11,905 nt of DNA from Bacillota bacterium (GCA_009787915.1 WQSK01000029.1:1-11905); one strand, 5' to 3'. Positions 4,608-11,457 are shown, counted from the stretch's first letter. Notes: generated by a model not told the origin, from the letters alone. Numbers and translations are program-made.

Positions 4608-6248
4608 ATGAACAACATCACAACAATGGAGGCAAGGAACAATGCGGTTATCTATCCGCGCTATTCAAGTCACGGACAAAACGAACAAACCATTGAAACG
4701 CAGATACAACTTTGTATGGACTATGCGAGAAAGCAAGGTTTGAATGTCGTCAAAATCTTTGACGGCGACAAAGGAAAGTCCGCAAGCAAAGATACGAGCA
4801 AACGAAAGGACTTGCACAAAATGTTGGCACTTGCCGAGAGTGGCACGTTTCAATATATCATTGTGTACGCATTGAACAGATTTGCAAGAAACCGAGCGGA
4901 GAGCGTTTTGTTTAAGTCAGAGTTGGAAAAATACGGGGTTAAGGTTTTATCTGCAACGGAAAACATAGCAAACGACGAGGGTGGCGAGTTGTACGAAATG
5001 ATACTTGAATGGCGAGATGAAAAATTCAGCCGCGACCTGTCAAGGCGAGTTATACACGGCATTGATACGAGTGTATCAAACGGCACATTTTGCGGTGGCA
5101 CTTTGATATATGGGTACAAAGTTCGCAAAGAGCCAATCGCAGGCAAGAACGATAAATATATCAAGTACGTTGACATTGACGAGGAACAAGCCGAGATAGT
5201 GCGGATAGTTTTCAAAGAGTACGCAAGCGGAAAATCAAAAGACCAAATCGCGCATGAATTGAACAAGGACGGCAAGAGATACAAAGACAAAGAGTTCAAA
5301 GGCAAAACATTTGACTTGATGTTAAAGAACGAAAAATACACAGGGGACTTTGATTTTGGTGGGCGCAGGTGTGAAAACATGTACCCACAAATCATAGACC
5401 GATTGACTTTTGACAGGTGTCAAGCCTTGCTTAGAAAGAACGAGTATTTCAAAAAGTCGAATGTGGTGCGCGAGCCATACCCACTTAGTAGCCGAATGTT
5501 TTGCGGATATTGTGGCGAGCAATTTGTTGCGGACGGTGGTGTCAACCGACTTGGGAACACATACAAATATTACACTTGCAAAAATGTTAAGAAAGGCAAA
5601 TGCAAGAAAAACCGCGAGGACAAGCACCACATTGAACAATGGGTCATGGACGAGATTACAAAGTTTTTTCGCGATCCTCGGCGCATTAACCGAGTGGTTG
5701 ACGATTTGATTGACTATCAAGAACGGCGCACAAGTGAAAGCGAGGTCAAGGCAATCGAGGCTAAAATTGTGCAAACAAAGAAACAAATTGATAGCGCACT
5801 TGATACAATGATAATGACCGAGAACGTGGCAACAAAAAGGGCACTAGACCACAAGATAAACGACATGTCAAAACTTGTGACCGCGCTTGAATTGCAAATA
5901 TCACAAATGCGACTTGAACAAAGTTTACCAATCACGCGCCGAGATATTGCAAACTTTATCAGCGAATTTTTGGACGGCAACGCAGAGGACAAGGCATTTC
6001 AAAAGCGAATGATTGAAAATGTTGTCAACTCGGCATATGTTTATGACGACCAAATTGTATTGTATTTTAGTGTTGGCAACAACAAGGACACCGAGCCGAC
6101 AACGAAACAATATACTGACCAAATCGTAGAAAAAACGGCTTGCGCCGTTGGTTCTACTCTTATCGAGGCTGGCAGAGGGGACAGGATTCGAACCTGCGGT
6201 GCCGTGAAGCACACATCCTTTCCAAGGATGCACGTTAGACCACTCTGA
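4608..6248 (+). CDS. Large serine recombinase (integrase) of the element
   Basis: It catalyses site-specific integration and excision through a serine-DNA intermediate. The N-terminal resolvase domain holds YPRYSSHGQ, with Ser20 the expected nucleophile. The recombinase domain follows from about residue 160 (GTLIYGYKVRKE). A zinc ribbon has Cys299, Cys302, Cys324 and Cys332. A long coiled coil (about 380-435) and the C-terminal IENVVNSAYVYDDQIVLYF complete the family layout. AAGGAGG about 11 nt upstream supports ATG 4608, with ATG 4626 as an alternative. The last 26 codons (from 6170) are the antisense of tRNA-Ser and read RGDRIRTCG-type sequence. The C-terminus therefore comes from the target tRNA, not from the recombinase family. 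This orients the element: recombinase 3' end at the junction, body to the left. A short ~520-residue core is the functional part. Confidence 0.95.
   Translation: MNNITTMEARNNAVIYPRYSSHGQNEQTIETQIQLCMDYARKQGLNVVKIFDGDKGKSASKDTSKRKDLHKMLALAESGTFQYIIVYALNRFARNRAESVLFKSELEKYGVKVLSATENIANDEGGELYEMILEWRDEKFSRDLSRRVIHGIDTSVSNGTFCGGTLIYGYKVRKEPIAGKNDKYIKYVDIDEEQAEIVRIVFKEYASGKSKDQIAHELNKDGKRYKDKEFKGKTFDLMLKNEKYTGDFDFGGRRCENMYPQIIDRLTFDRCQALLRKNEYFKKSNVVREPYPLSSRMFCGYCGEQFVADGGVNRLGNTYKYYTCKNVKKGKCKKNREDKHHIEQWVMDEITKFFRDPRRINRVVDDLIDYQERRTSESEVKAIEAKIVQTKKQIDSALDTMIMTENVATKRALDHKINDMSKLVTALELQISQMRLEQSLPITRRDIANFISEFLDGNAEDKAFQKRMIENVVNSAYVYDDQIVLYFSVGNNKDTEPTTKQYTDQIVEKTACAVGSTLIEAGRGDRIRTCGAVKHTSFPRMHVRPL
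6150..6200. other. Probable att junction of the element at the tRNA-Ser 3' end
   Basis: The recombinase frame enters the tRNA 3' end at 6170 without a stop. The tRNA's own promoter and 5' end lie on the other side, so host DNA continues to the right. The crossover must lie at or near the tRNA 3' terminus. The exact core cannot be set because the other end of the element is outside the window; no second copy of the tRNA 3' segment is visible here. Confidence 0.45.
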
Positions 6249-6257
6249 CACCCCTCC
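6170..6257 (-). tRNA. tRNA-Ser, anticodon GGA
   Basis: An 88-nt tRNA with CCA encoded. Acceptor GGAGGGG (6257-6251) pairs with CCCCTCT, with one G-U pair. The anticodon arm is CATCC-TTGGAAA-GGATG with GGA at the wobble-to-third positions, reading UCC and UCU. A long variable arm (class II, as expected for Ser) is followed by the T-arm with GGTTCGAATCC, discriminator G and CCA. The gene is intact despite lying at the element junction. Its 3' 79 nt are antisense to the end of the recombinase frame. Confidence 0.95.
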
Positions 6258-6268
6258 GTGATTAACAG

Positions 6269-6297
6269 AGTATAACAGACACATTAAAAAATATCAA
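6269..6297 (-). promoter_or_regulatory. Promoter of tRNA-Ser
   Basis: Minus strand TTGATA (6297-6292), 17-bp spacer, TATACT (6274-6269), with 11 nt between the -10 box and the mature tRNA 5' end. It lies on the host side, so integration at the 3' end leaves tRNA transcription intact. Confidence 0.8.
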
Positions 6298-6338
6298 CCC
6301 AAAAGTTGTTCGGCCAGTAGGACAGTCATGTTTTATTT

Positions 6339-6710
6339 TCAAACATAAAAAATCTTCATGTTCAACATAAAACTGATTGCCTGTACTAGGTGGCTTAATC
6401 GGATGTGAATGTCCTGGGGGGTACACTCGACGATGAAAGCGTTTGATGCAGGATGTTTTCGGCAACCATATTGCTTAAGGATAGCAACAAGGTTTTTGAT
6501 GACATCAGGCTCCTTCATTTCGAAAATCTTGTCCAGAGCAGCGTACGTTGCACCTTCATCACTTAGGTAGAACTTTCCGTTGTCGGCGACCAAAAAGATT
6601 TCGTACAATCCGCCTTCCACTTTGTACATTGGGAAAGAGATTGCGAACTTTGTTGGGCCCGCCTGGACAATCCTGATTTTCCTTTGCAGAAATTCTTCAA
6701 GTTGTTTCAT
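6339..6710 (-). CDS. DUF1828-like protein (123 aa)
   Basis: A small soluble protein. The central segment GGLYEIFLVADNGKFYLSDEG followed by a helical stretch resembles the DUF1828 pattern, in which a strand carries x-L-[ST]-D-[DE]-G before a helix. I place it there from motif recall, not from a search. Function of the family is not established to my knowledge. ATG 6710 has no Shine-Dalgarno and a TATACT box ends 6 nt before it, so the mRNA is predicted leaderless. It is divergent from the MreB-like gene across a 75-bp gap. It ends about 80 bp before the tRNA gene, and I see no clear terminator there. Confidence 0.75.
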   Translation of the reverse strand: MKQLEEFLQRKIRIVQAGPTKFAISFPMYKVEGGLYEIFLVADNGKFYLSDEGATYAALDKIFEMKEPDVIKNLVAILKQYGCRKHPASNAFIVECTPQDIHIRLSHLVQAISFMLNMKIFYV

Positions 6711-6716
6711 GGCTTA

Positions 6717-6746
6717 AGTATAATATATATCAATTAAATAACGCAA
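6717..6746 (-). promoter_or_regulatory. Predicted leaderless promoter of the DUF1828-like gene
   Basis: TATACT (6722-6717) ends exactly 6 nt before ATG 6710, which puts the expected transcription start on the A of ATG. The -35 region is weak (TTGCGT at 6746-6741, 18-bp spacer). Confidence 0.55.
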
Positions 6747-6751
6747 GTGAT

Positions 6752-6780
6752 TTGACAACATTTTTGTAAGGCGGTACAAT
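6752..6780 (+). promoter_or_regulatory. Leaderless promoter of the MreB-like gene
   Basis: TTGACA (6752-6757), 17-bp spacer, TACAAT (6775-6780), then 5 nt to ATG 6786. There is no room for a ribosome site. An overlapping TATAAT (6780-6785) is too far from the -35 box. Confidence 0.75.
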
Positions 6781-6785
6781 ATAAT

Positions 6786-7430
6786 ATGGATTTCGCAATA
6801 TTCATAGGCGGCGAGCGCACCGTTATTTACAAAGCAGGTCAAGGAATCGTCTTGAACGAACTTTCTTTGGTTGCAAAAAAAGATGGTAAAATTATTGCGT
6901 GCGGAAACGATTGCGAGCGTTACAAAGATTCCCTCGACACCACAATTCATGAAGTCATCCGCTTTGGTTGTGTACACGACGTGGGGGATGCATCTGTATT
7001 TTTGGCTTCGTGCGTAAGAAAACTTAGGGTTCTTGCAAGGTTTATCGTTTGTATACCGTCAAGTTTGGCGTTGGACGCGTTGGACGATTACAAGACCGCG
7101 ATTTATACCGCAGGTGTCGCGGATGCCGAGTTCATACCGTGTACAATAGCCAGTTTGTTTGTTACGGATTATGATATCTCTATGGATGCCAAAGTTTTGT
7201 CAATCGTAGTCGTTGGCGGGTACGCAGACATGAACGTTATCCAGCGCGGTGAAATCATCGACGGGGGAACCTTGTTTGATTTGACGGACTTTGAGGATGC
7301 AAAACGCAGTTTGCTTAACAAACACCAAGTCGTAAAAGTACACCATGGCGAGCGTATTACAATTATCAACGGTGCAGGAAACCTTTTAAAGAAAAAGGAT
7401 TTGATTAAAAGAATCGTTAAACTTAACTGA
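6786..7430 (+). CDS. Shortened MreB-like actin-family protein (214 aa)
   Basis: The sequence follows MreB in order. IGGERTVIYKAGQGIVLNELSLVA matches the strand and loop after phosphate-1. GKIIACGNDCERYKD matches the next strand and helix, and ARFIVCIPSSLALDALDDYK matches the VCVPSG region. AGVADAEFIP matches AGARDAYPIEEP, SIVVVGGYADMNVIQRGEIIDGG matches the phosphate-2 hairpin, and TIINGAGNLLKKKDLIKRI matches the LTGGGALLRNLDKVI segment. MreB is about 335-345 residues. Here about 90-100 are missing between phosphate-2 and the terminal glycine loop, mainly subdomain IIB. The DLGTANT and GGGT(T)E nucleotide motifs are degraded. It is probably a non-polymerising or regulatory relative, which is inference. 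The frame is intact, has a good promoter, and is followed by a glycosyltransferase gene 8 bp downstream, so it is unlikely to be a dead pseudogene. Confidence 0.7.
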   Translation: MDFAIFIGGERTVIYKAGQGIVLNELSLVAKKDGKIIACGNDCERYKDSLDTTIHEVIRFGCVHDVGDASVFLASCVRKLRVLARFIVCIPSSLALDALDDYKTAIYTAGVADAEFIPCTIASLFVTDYDISMDAKVLSIVVVGGYADMNVIQRGEIIDGGTLFDLTDFEDAKRSLLNKHQVVKVHHGERITIINGAGNLLKKKDLIKRIVKLN

Positions 7431-7438
7431 GGTAAAAC

Positions 7439-8299
7439 ATGAAATTTAGTGTCATCATTCCCATCTATAATACCGAGAAATATCTTGAACAGTGTATCGA
7501 CAGTATATTGGGTGGCAAGTTTCAGGACTTTGAACTGATTTGTGTTGATGACGGGAGCACCGACAAATGCCCGCAAATTCTTAAATACTATAAATCTAGA
7601 AATAAAAACATCCGTGTTATTACAACCAAAAACAATGGTCAATCGAAAGCACGAAATGTTGGGCTCGATGTCGCGGTGGGCGAGTATATCTGTTTTTGCG
7701 ACAGTGACGATATTGTCACGGCGGATTGGTTGGCAAGGTTTTTTGAAATTCTTGACAGCAACAAAACAATTGACATGATTTTTTCTGGTCACAAAAACCA
7801 AATCGTTGACCCAGAACTTAAAACAATCAATGACCCAGATTTTTTTGATAAGTATTACCCCGAAAACAAAAAAGAAGATTTCTTTTCCGACCTTGATTTG
7901 GCGCGAGAGCGTGGTGAAGTTTGGGGTTGTGTTTGGAGGCTTTGTGTTAGGCGCGAGGTAATCGAAAAACACAAATTAAGGTTTTTAGAGGACTGCCACA
8001 TGCACGAGGACGGCGAGTTCATGGCACGCCTATTTGCGGTTTGCAAGACTTTTTTCATGGACAGCGGAAAAAATTATATTTACCGACGCCGTTTAGGGTC
8101 GCTTTGTACAGCCGACAAAACAGAGTCACGGGTCTTATTGGAACTTGCGGGAGATTTGTTGTGTGCATACAATGCAACATTGTTTGTAAAAGATAACCCG
8201 ACACTTTCTGCAAGTGAAAAAATACGACTTATAAGCGGTACAAATTGGAATGTTGAAACTTTTCAAAGACATGCCAAGAAATACATCGAAAAATTATAA
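7439..8299 (+). CDS. Family 2 glycosyltransferase (286 aa)
   Basis: Transfers a sugar from a nucleotide-sugar to a cell-surface acceptor in the cytoplasm. The GT-A fold begins with MKFSVIIPIYNTEKYLEQCI. The nucleotide-binding DDGSTD lies at residues 37-42, and the metal-binding DSDD at 88-91 follows the helix NNGQSKARNVGL. HEDGEF at about 195 supplies the acidic catalytic pair. It has no membrane span. GAGGT 5 nt before ATG 7439 is a good ribosome site, and the gene starts 8 bp after the MreB-like stop, so the two are cotranscribed. This pairing suggests a role in envelope polysaccharide or wall polymer synthesis linked to cell shape. The acceptor cannot be read from sequence. Confidence 0.92.
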   Translation: MKFSVIIPIYNTEKYLEQCIDSILGGKFQDFELICVDDGSTDKCPQILKYYKSRNKNIRVITTKNNGQSKARNVGLDVAVGEYICFCDSDDIVTADWLARFFEILDSNKTIDMIFSGHKNQIVDPELKTINDPDFFDKYYPENKKEDFFSDLDLARERGEVWGCVWRLCVRREVIEKHKLRFLEDCHMHEDGEFMARLFAVCKTFFMDSGKNYIYRRRLGSLCTADKTESRVLLELAGDLLCAYNATLFVKDNPTLSASEKIRLISGTNWNVETFQRHAKKYIEKL

Positions 8300-8993
8300 G
8301 ACAAGAAATAATATAAAAATATTTTTAATAAATATAGTTGTGAGAGTTTCGTTTCACCCATTGTTTTTATTAATAATTATCTTGGCGGTGTGGCAAGGTT
8401 TTGTCATTTATATCTTGGCGAGCATCACCGCCGTACTGGTGCACGAGTTCTCTCACGCTTTGGTTGCCAGGCATTATGGTGTGAAAGCCAACAAAATTTC
8501 ACTCCTACCGTTTGGGGCGAGTTTGGAACTCGATTGTGTGTTTCTAAACAAAAAATCCCAAGTCACGATTTTGTTCGCGGGCGCAATGGGGAATATGATA
8601 CTCGGGGTTATTTGCGGGGCGATTCTTTGGCTGGTGCCAGAGTTTTTTAACACGCTATCATTGTTTATCATGGCGAACACGTTTGTGGCTTTGTTAAATT
8701 TGTTGCCAATTTACCCATTGGACGGCGGCAAGATTGTCGAACTCTACGCGTCAAACCGAGTAATAAAGGTCATGCACTGGGTTTCAAACACGGTGTTTAT
8801 TGCTCTATTTATTTTATCATGTGTCTGGTTGAATTTTGCGCTTGGGTTCTTTTCGGTTGTCATGTTTTTTACAATAAATACAGGCGGAAAAAATGAATAC
8901 GTTGCAACACTTGGCAAAGTTTTGGATATAGTATATAATAATGCCAGTGGCGATGTTAAAAAAGAAAAAGGCAAAGGCCGCACGGATTTTTGA
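8250..8993 (+). CDS. SpoIVFB-like site-2 membrane metalloprotease (M50 family)
   Basis: An intramembrane zinc protease. HPLFLLIIIL opens the first membrane span. HEFSH (residues 65-69 from this start) is the HExxH zinc motif, followed by ALVARHYGVK and LLPFGASLEL as in SpoIVFB. NLLPIYPLDGGK (150-161) is the second conserved motif, carrying the third zinc-ligand Asp. About six membrane segments are seen. There is no PDZ or CBS domain, and the C-tail is short and basic. The start is uncertain. ATG 8250 and ATG 8271 overlap the glycosyltransferase end and have no ribosome site. GTG 8340 would follow an AT-rich gap and give the compact N-terminus RVSFHPLF usual in the family. The substrate is unknown. 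In spore formers SpoIVFB cleaves pro-sigma-K, but nothing here shows this organism sporulates. Confidence 0.88.
   Translation: MLKLFKDMPRNTSKNYKTRNNIKIFLINIVVRVSFHPLFLLIIILAVWQGFVIYILASITAVLVHEFSHALVARHYGVKANKISLLPFGASLELDCVFLNKKSQVTILFAGAMGNMILGVICGAILWLVPEFFNTLSLFIMANTFVALLNLLPIYPLDGGKIVELYASNRVIKVMHWVSNTVFIALFILSCVWLNFALGFFSVVMFFTINTGGKNEYVATLGKVLDIVYNNASGDVKKEKGKGRTDF
8911..8939 (+). promoter_or_regulatory. Promoter inside the protease gene for the next membrane protein
   Basis: TTGGCA (8911-8916), 17-bp spacer, TATAAT (8934-8939), all within the last codons of the S2P protease. GTG 8947 lies 7 nt downstream, where transcription should start. This gives the next gene independent leaderless expression. 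Confidence 0.65.
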
Positions 8994-9591
8994 CACAATC
9001 TCGGACATCGGGAGTTTGTTCATGGCGACCATATACATTTTGTATGTGGTGCTTTTGTTGATTTTCGATGTAGGGGTATTGTGGCTTAACTGGAGCATGT
9101 TCGGCATCACGATACTTTATATCATTTTCTTCGTTGTAAAGATGTCGACCTTAAACAAATTGGCTGAAGCAAAAATTATAAAGAGGCGAACCCTTTTTGC
9201 GTTTAGATACAGTAAATGGGCGATGAAGATTGTCAACGCGGTTTTTGTTATCATAGCGGTTGCTACGACACAACACACGGCTGGAAACGTCTTTTTGATG
9301 ATAGGTGTATTTGTTGTCGGGTTCTCGTTTTTAATTTCCGTAATGTGGGATGTTACTTGGTTTGTTCTAAGGCGCAAATTCCGTGACATTTGGCAGGGTT
9401 GGGAAAACCTATCACCCGAAGAAAAAGGGGATAGGATTAATATGCTTATTGATAGGCTTTTACAAAGCATTGACAATATCGCAGGGGTAGATGTTAAGCA
9501 AGAAGTTGTTTTAAGCCGTCTTAAAAAAGGCAAGGAGATTAATGGTCACGAGGACGACGACCACGAAAGTCAAGAATCCCAAACACAATAG
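8947..9591 (+). CDS. Four-pass membrane protein with acidic C-terminal tail (214 aa)
   Basis: I do not recognise a family. A basic N-terminus (LKKKKAKAARIF) is followed by four hydrophobic segments at about residues 23-43, 49-65, 91-107 and 113-137. A cytoplasmic helical domain (ENLSPEEKGDRINMLIDRLL) follows, then a tail rich in Asp, Glu, His, Ser and Gln. No catalytic residues stand out. GTG 8947 is chosen because it lies at the predicted transcription start of the internal promoter. ATG 8941 lies only 1 nt after the -10 box and could not be in the same mRNA, and ATG 8953 is an alternative. The gene overlaps the protease gene by 47 nt at its start, and its last 53 nt overlap the convergent gene. 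Confidence 0.75.
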   Translation: MAMLKKKKAKAARIFDTISDIGSLFMATIYILYVVLLLIFDVGVLWLNWSMFGITILYIIFFVVKMSTLNKLAEAKIIKRRTLFAFRYSKWAMKIVNAVFVIIAVATTQHTAGNVFLMIGVFVVGFSFLISVMWDVTWFVLRRKFRDIWQGWENLSPEEKGDRINMLIDRLLQSIDNIAGVDVKQEVVLSRLKKGKEINGHEDDDHESQESQTQ

Positions 9592-10045
9592 CAATAGCGA
9601 CGTTCAAAAGTGCAAGTCCCGCGGGGATTAATGCGACCCAATTGTCACTTAGGTTAAAATCGCTGAAATTCGAACCATAGTGGTGGATGTGGTTCCAAAT
9701 CCATATACCTGTCAAAACCGCGCACGCGGTAAAAAATGTCCACGCGATACCATAGAATCTACGAACGTTATAGAGGTTGAACGAGGAGAGCAAAAAGAAC
9801 ATAAACATTAAAATCAACATACCCATGTTAAGCAGTAAAAAGAAAACCATAGCGTATTGGTAAAAGTGCCAGACACTGGTGCCAAACGAATAATCACCGT
9901 TCACGATGTCTACGAAAAAGTTTCTCACCAACGAAAACCCGTTGTGGTATTCTTGTGCGGCAGGCAAAAACTCTGGCACAAATAAGACGACGGCACTGCT
10001 CCCGAGCGTCGACAATAGCAAAACAATATAAAACAAACCTCTCAT
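9539..10045 (-). CDS. Four-pass membrane protein of unknown function (168 aa)
   Basis: An integral membrane protein with spans at about residues 4-24, 62-90, 97-117 and 135-157, aromatic-rich loops (SVWHFYQYAMVF, WIWNHIHHYG) and a short Arg/His tail. I do not recognise a family. ATG 10045 is chosen because TATACT ends 7 nt upstream and no ribosome site exists; a longer TTG frame to 10081 would translate the promoter itself. It converges on the preceding membrane protein gene, with a 53-nt tail-to-tail overlap. Its promoter overlaps that of the divergent arginine kinase gene, so the two are probably not fired together from one DNA molecule. Confidence 0.78.
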   Translation of the reverse strand: MRGLFYIVLLLSTLGSSAVVLFVPEFLPAAQEYHNGFSLVRNFFVDIVNGDYSFGTSVWHFYQYAMVFFLLLNMGMLILMFMFFLLSSFNLYNVRRFYGIAWTFFTACAVLTGIWIWNHIHHYGSNFSDFNLSDNWVALIPAGLALLNVAIAIVFGILDFRGRRPRDH

Positions 10046-10052
10046 TGTACAG

Positions 10053-10081
10053 AGTATACCCAATTTTTGTTGAAATGTCAA
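10053..10081 (-). promoter_or_regulatory. Leaderless promoter of the 168-residue membrane protein gene
   Basis: Minus strand TTGACA (10081-10076), 17-bp spacer, TATACT (10058-10053), then 7 nt to ATG 10045. It shares spacer sequence with the opposing kinase promoter. Confidence 0.8.
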
Positions 10082-10098
10082 TAGTAAATTGTTATAAT
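10070..10098 (+). promoter_or_regulatory. Leaderless promoter of the McsA-McsB fusion gene
   Basis: TTGAAA (10070-10075), 17-bp spacer, TATAAT (10093-10098), then 6 nt to GTG 10105, so the expected transcription start is the G of GTG. The two opposing -35 boxes directly abut (10070-10075 and 10076-10081) and the promoters cross. I see no CtsR-like heptad direct repeat here. Confidence 0.8.
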
Positions 10099-10104
10099 GG
10101 GGTT

Positions 10105-11328
10105 GTGATTATTGACTTTAAGGGCGACCTCATTGATTTTTTTCAATCCGCAAACCGTCGGCATAGAAATGCCCAACTGTGTCCGTCGTGTGGTTTTGGG
10201 TTGGATGACTTTAATGCGACTTGGCGAATGGGTTGCTCGGTCTGTTACGATATTTTTGGACCTTATGTCCGTGAAGCCCTAGGCACACAAACCCGTCACC
10301 CTGTGTTCGAGGTTCCAAGTGTACGCAACCTGGATATAGGTAACTTTGTTGTTTCCAGCAGGGTTCGCCTTGCCCGAAATTTGGAAACAATCCCGTTTCG
10401 TACCAGGGCAGAGGGCGCGTTTGATTCTGTTGCCGAAACAATTGTAAAGCGAAATCGTGAAAAACATTTTGCCTCAACCCACGTTTCAAGCCTACCCGTG
10501 GATATGAGTCACGCTTTGTTTGAACAACATTTGATAAGCCAAGAACTCTTGCACAACAAAAAAAACGGCATGATTGTGTCAGAACCCGAAAACCGCGTAG
10601 TCATAATGCTTGGTGAAGAGGACCATATGCGCATTCAATCTATCGTTTCAGGATACGATTTGGATGGGGCATTTGCGTCGGTGCAAAAGATTGCCTCGGA
10701 CATCGAAAAAGCCCACCCCGTGGCAAAGAGGCCCGATTTTGGGTATTTAACCTCGTGTCCAACAAACTTGGGTTCCGCCATGCGTGCAAGCGTCATGGTG
10801 TTTTTACCTGCGCTCACGATAACGGGGAAGATTTCGGCGATTGCAGATAAACTTTCAAGTCGCCACCTCACGGTCAGAGGAGTCTACGGCGAGGGGTCGG
10901 ACTTTGGCGGTTACATGTACCAAATTTCAAACCAAGGTTGCCACACAATGACCACGGACGAAATTCTTGCAATGGTAAAGGCGGTGACTTTGCAACTGGT
11001 TTTATTGGAAAAGCAAACAGAGGCTGGGCTATTTAAATCTGAACAAGACCAAATCATCGACGGGGTCATGAGGGCATGGGGGCTTTTGACAAACGCACAT
11101 ATGTTGACCAGTGCCGAGGCGGTCGAAAACATCGCGTTTTTGAAACTTGGGAGTAATTTGGGTATCTTGCGTTTTAAAAACGATAACTCGAAAATCATTG
11201 ATGACTTGTTTTTTATTATACAGCCCCGAACCCTGATAACGCAAAACAACAGGGCATCGGGCACCGCAGAGCGTGACAAAATTCGCGCGCGCATGGTGCG
11301 GGAAAAATTGCTTCAGGCGAGGATATGA
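10105..11328 (+). CDS. mcsB: Fused McsA zinc finger and McsB protein arginine kinase (407 aa)
   Basis: McsB phosphorylates arginines on damaged or regulatory proteins and marks them for ClpCP. Residues 25-72 match the second zinc finger of McsA: CPSCG (Cys26, Cys29) and GCSVCY (Cys44, Cys47), followed by an RHPVFEVP segment like the HAGKIP after the McsA finger. The kinase runs from about residue 79: SSRVRLARN (84-92), EQHLIS, GEEDHMRIQ (170-178), YLTSCPTNLG with active-site Cys218, RASVM, VRGVYGEGS, ISNQ, and the phosphoarginine-sensing RDxxRA motif as RDKIRA (390-395). McsB alone is about 350-365 residues, so the extra N-terminus is the finger. GTG 10105 is the start because it sits at the predicted transcription start; the frame open to 9955 reads through the promoters and a neighbour gene. 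There is no ctsR, separate mcsA or clpC beside it, unlike the usual ctsR-mcsA-mcsB-clpC operon. Confidence 0.93.
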   Translation: MIIDFKGDLIDFFQSANRRHRNAQLCPSCGFGLDDFNATWRMGCSVCYDIFGPYVREALGTQTRHPVFEVPSVRNLDIGNFVVSSRVRLARNLETIPFRTRAEGAFDSVAETIVKRNREKHFASTHVSSLPVDMSHALFEQHLISQELLHNKKNGMIVSEPENRVVIMLGEEDHMRIQSIVSGYDLDGAFASVQKIASDIEKAHPVAKRPDFGYLTSCPTNLGSAMRASVMVFLPALTITGKISAIADKLSSRHLTVRGVYGEGSDFGGYMYQISNQGCHTMTTDEILAMVKAVTLQLVLLEKQTEAGLFKSEQDQIIDGVMRAWGLLTNAHMLTSAEAVENIAFLKLGSNLGILRFKNDNSKIIDDLFFIIQPRTLITQNNRASGTAERDKIRARMVREKLLQARI

Positions 11329-11395
11329 CATAATTTTTTTTAAAATCTCTCTTTGCTCGTACACCCAAATGTTCCCAAACTACGTTTGGTTTGCC

Positions 11396-11422
11396 AATCC
11401 ACTGGGCGGATTAAACTTTTTC
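11396..11422 (+). terminator. Weak terminator-like hairpin after the kinase gene
   Basis: AATCC (11396-11400) pairs with GGATT (11408-11412) across a 7-nt loop, followed by AAACTTTTT. A second perfect hairpin, CCAAAC-TAC-GTTTGG (11375-11389), lies just before it. The U-tract is short and offset, so this is tentative. The rest of the 135-bp gap holds the next promoter. Confidence 0.3.
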
Positions 11423-11428
11423 AAAGTA

Positions 11429-11457
11429 TTGCATTACACGATATTTTGTGCTAGAAT
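11429..11457 (+). promoter_or_regulatory. Leaderless promoter of the GNAT gene
   Basis: TTGCAT (11429-11434), 17-bp spacer ending TGC (extended -10), TAGAAT (11452-11457), then 6 nt to ATG 11464, with no ribosome site. Confidence 0.65.

Noticed and set aside
1..6170. Second att copy (repeat of the tRNA 3' segment) inside the window
   Set aside because: By eye no second copy of the tRNA T-arm and acceptor sequence is present; the other end must lie beyond the left edge.
6170..6248. C-terminal recombinase residues as a conserved protein domain
   Set aside because: They are the antisense translation of tRNA-Ser, a frequent source of false protein matches.
7169..7972. 267-codon minus-strand frame
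   Set aside because: It lies antisense to the MreB-like and glycosyltransferase genes, both of which have clear motifs.
9955..10104. 50-residue N-terminal extension of the arginine kinase
   Set aside because: It would translate the two promoters and the antisense of the membrane protein gene and carries no McsA or McsB feature.
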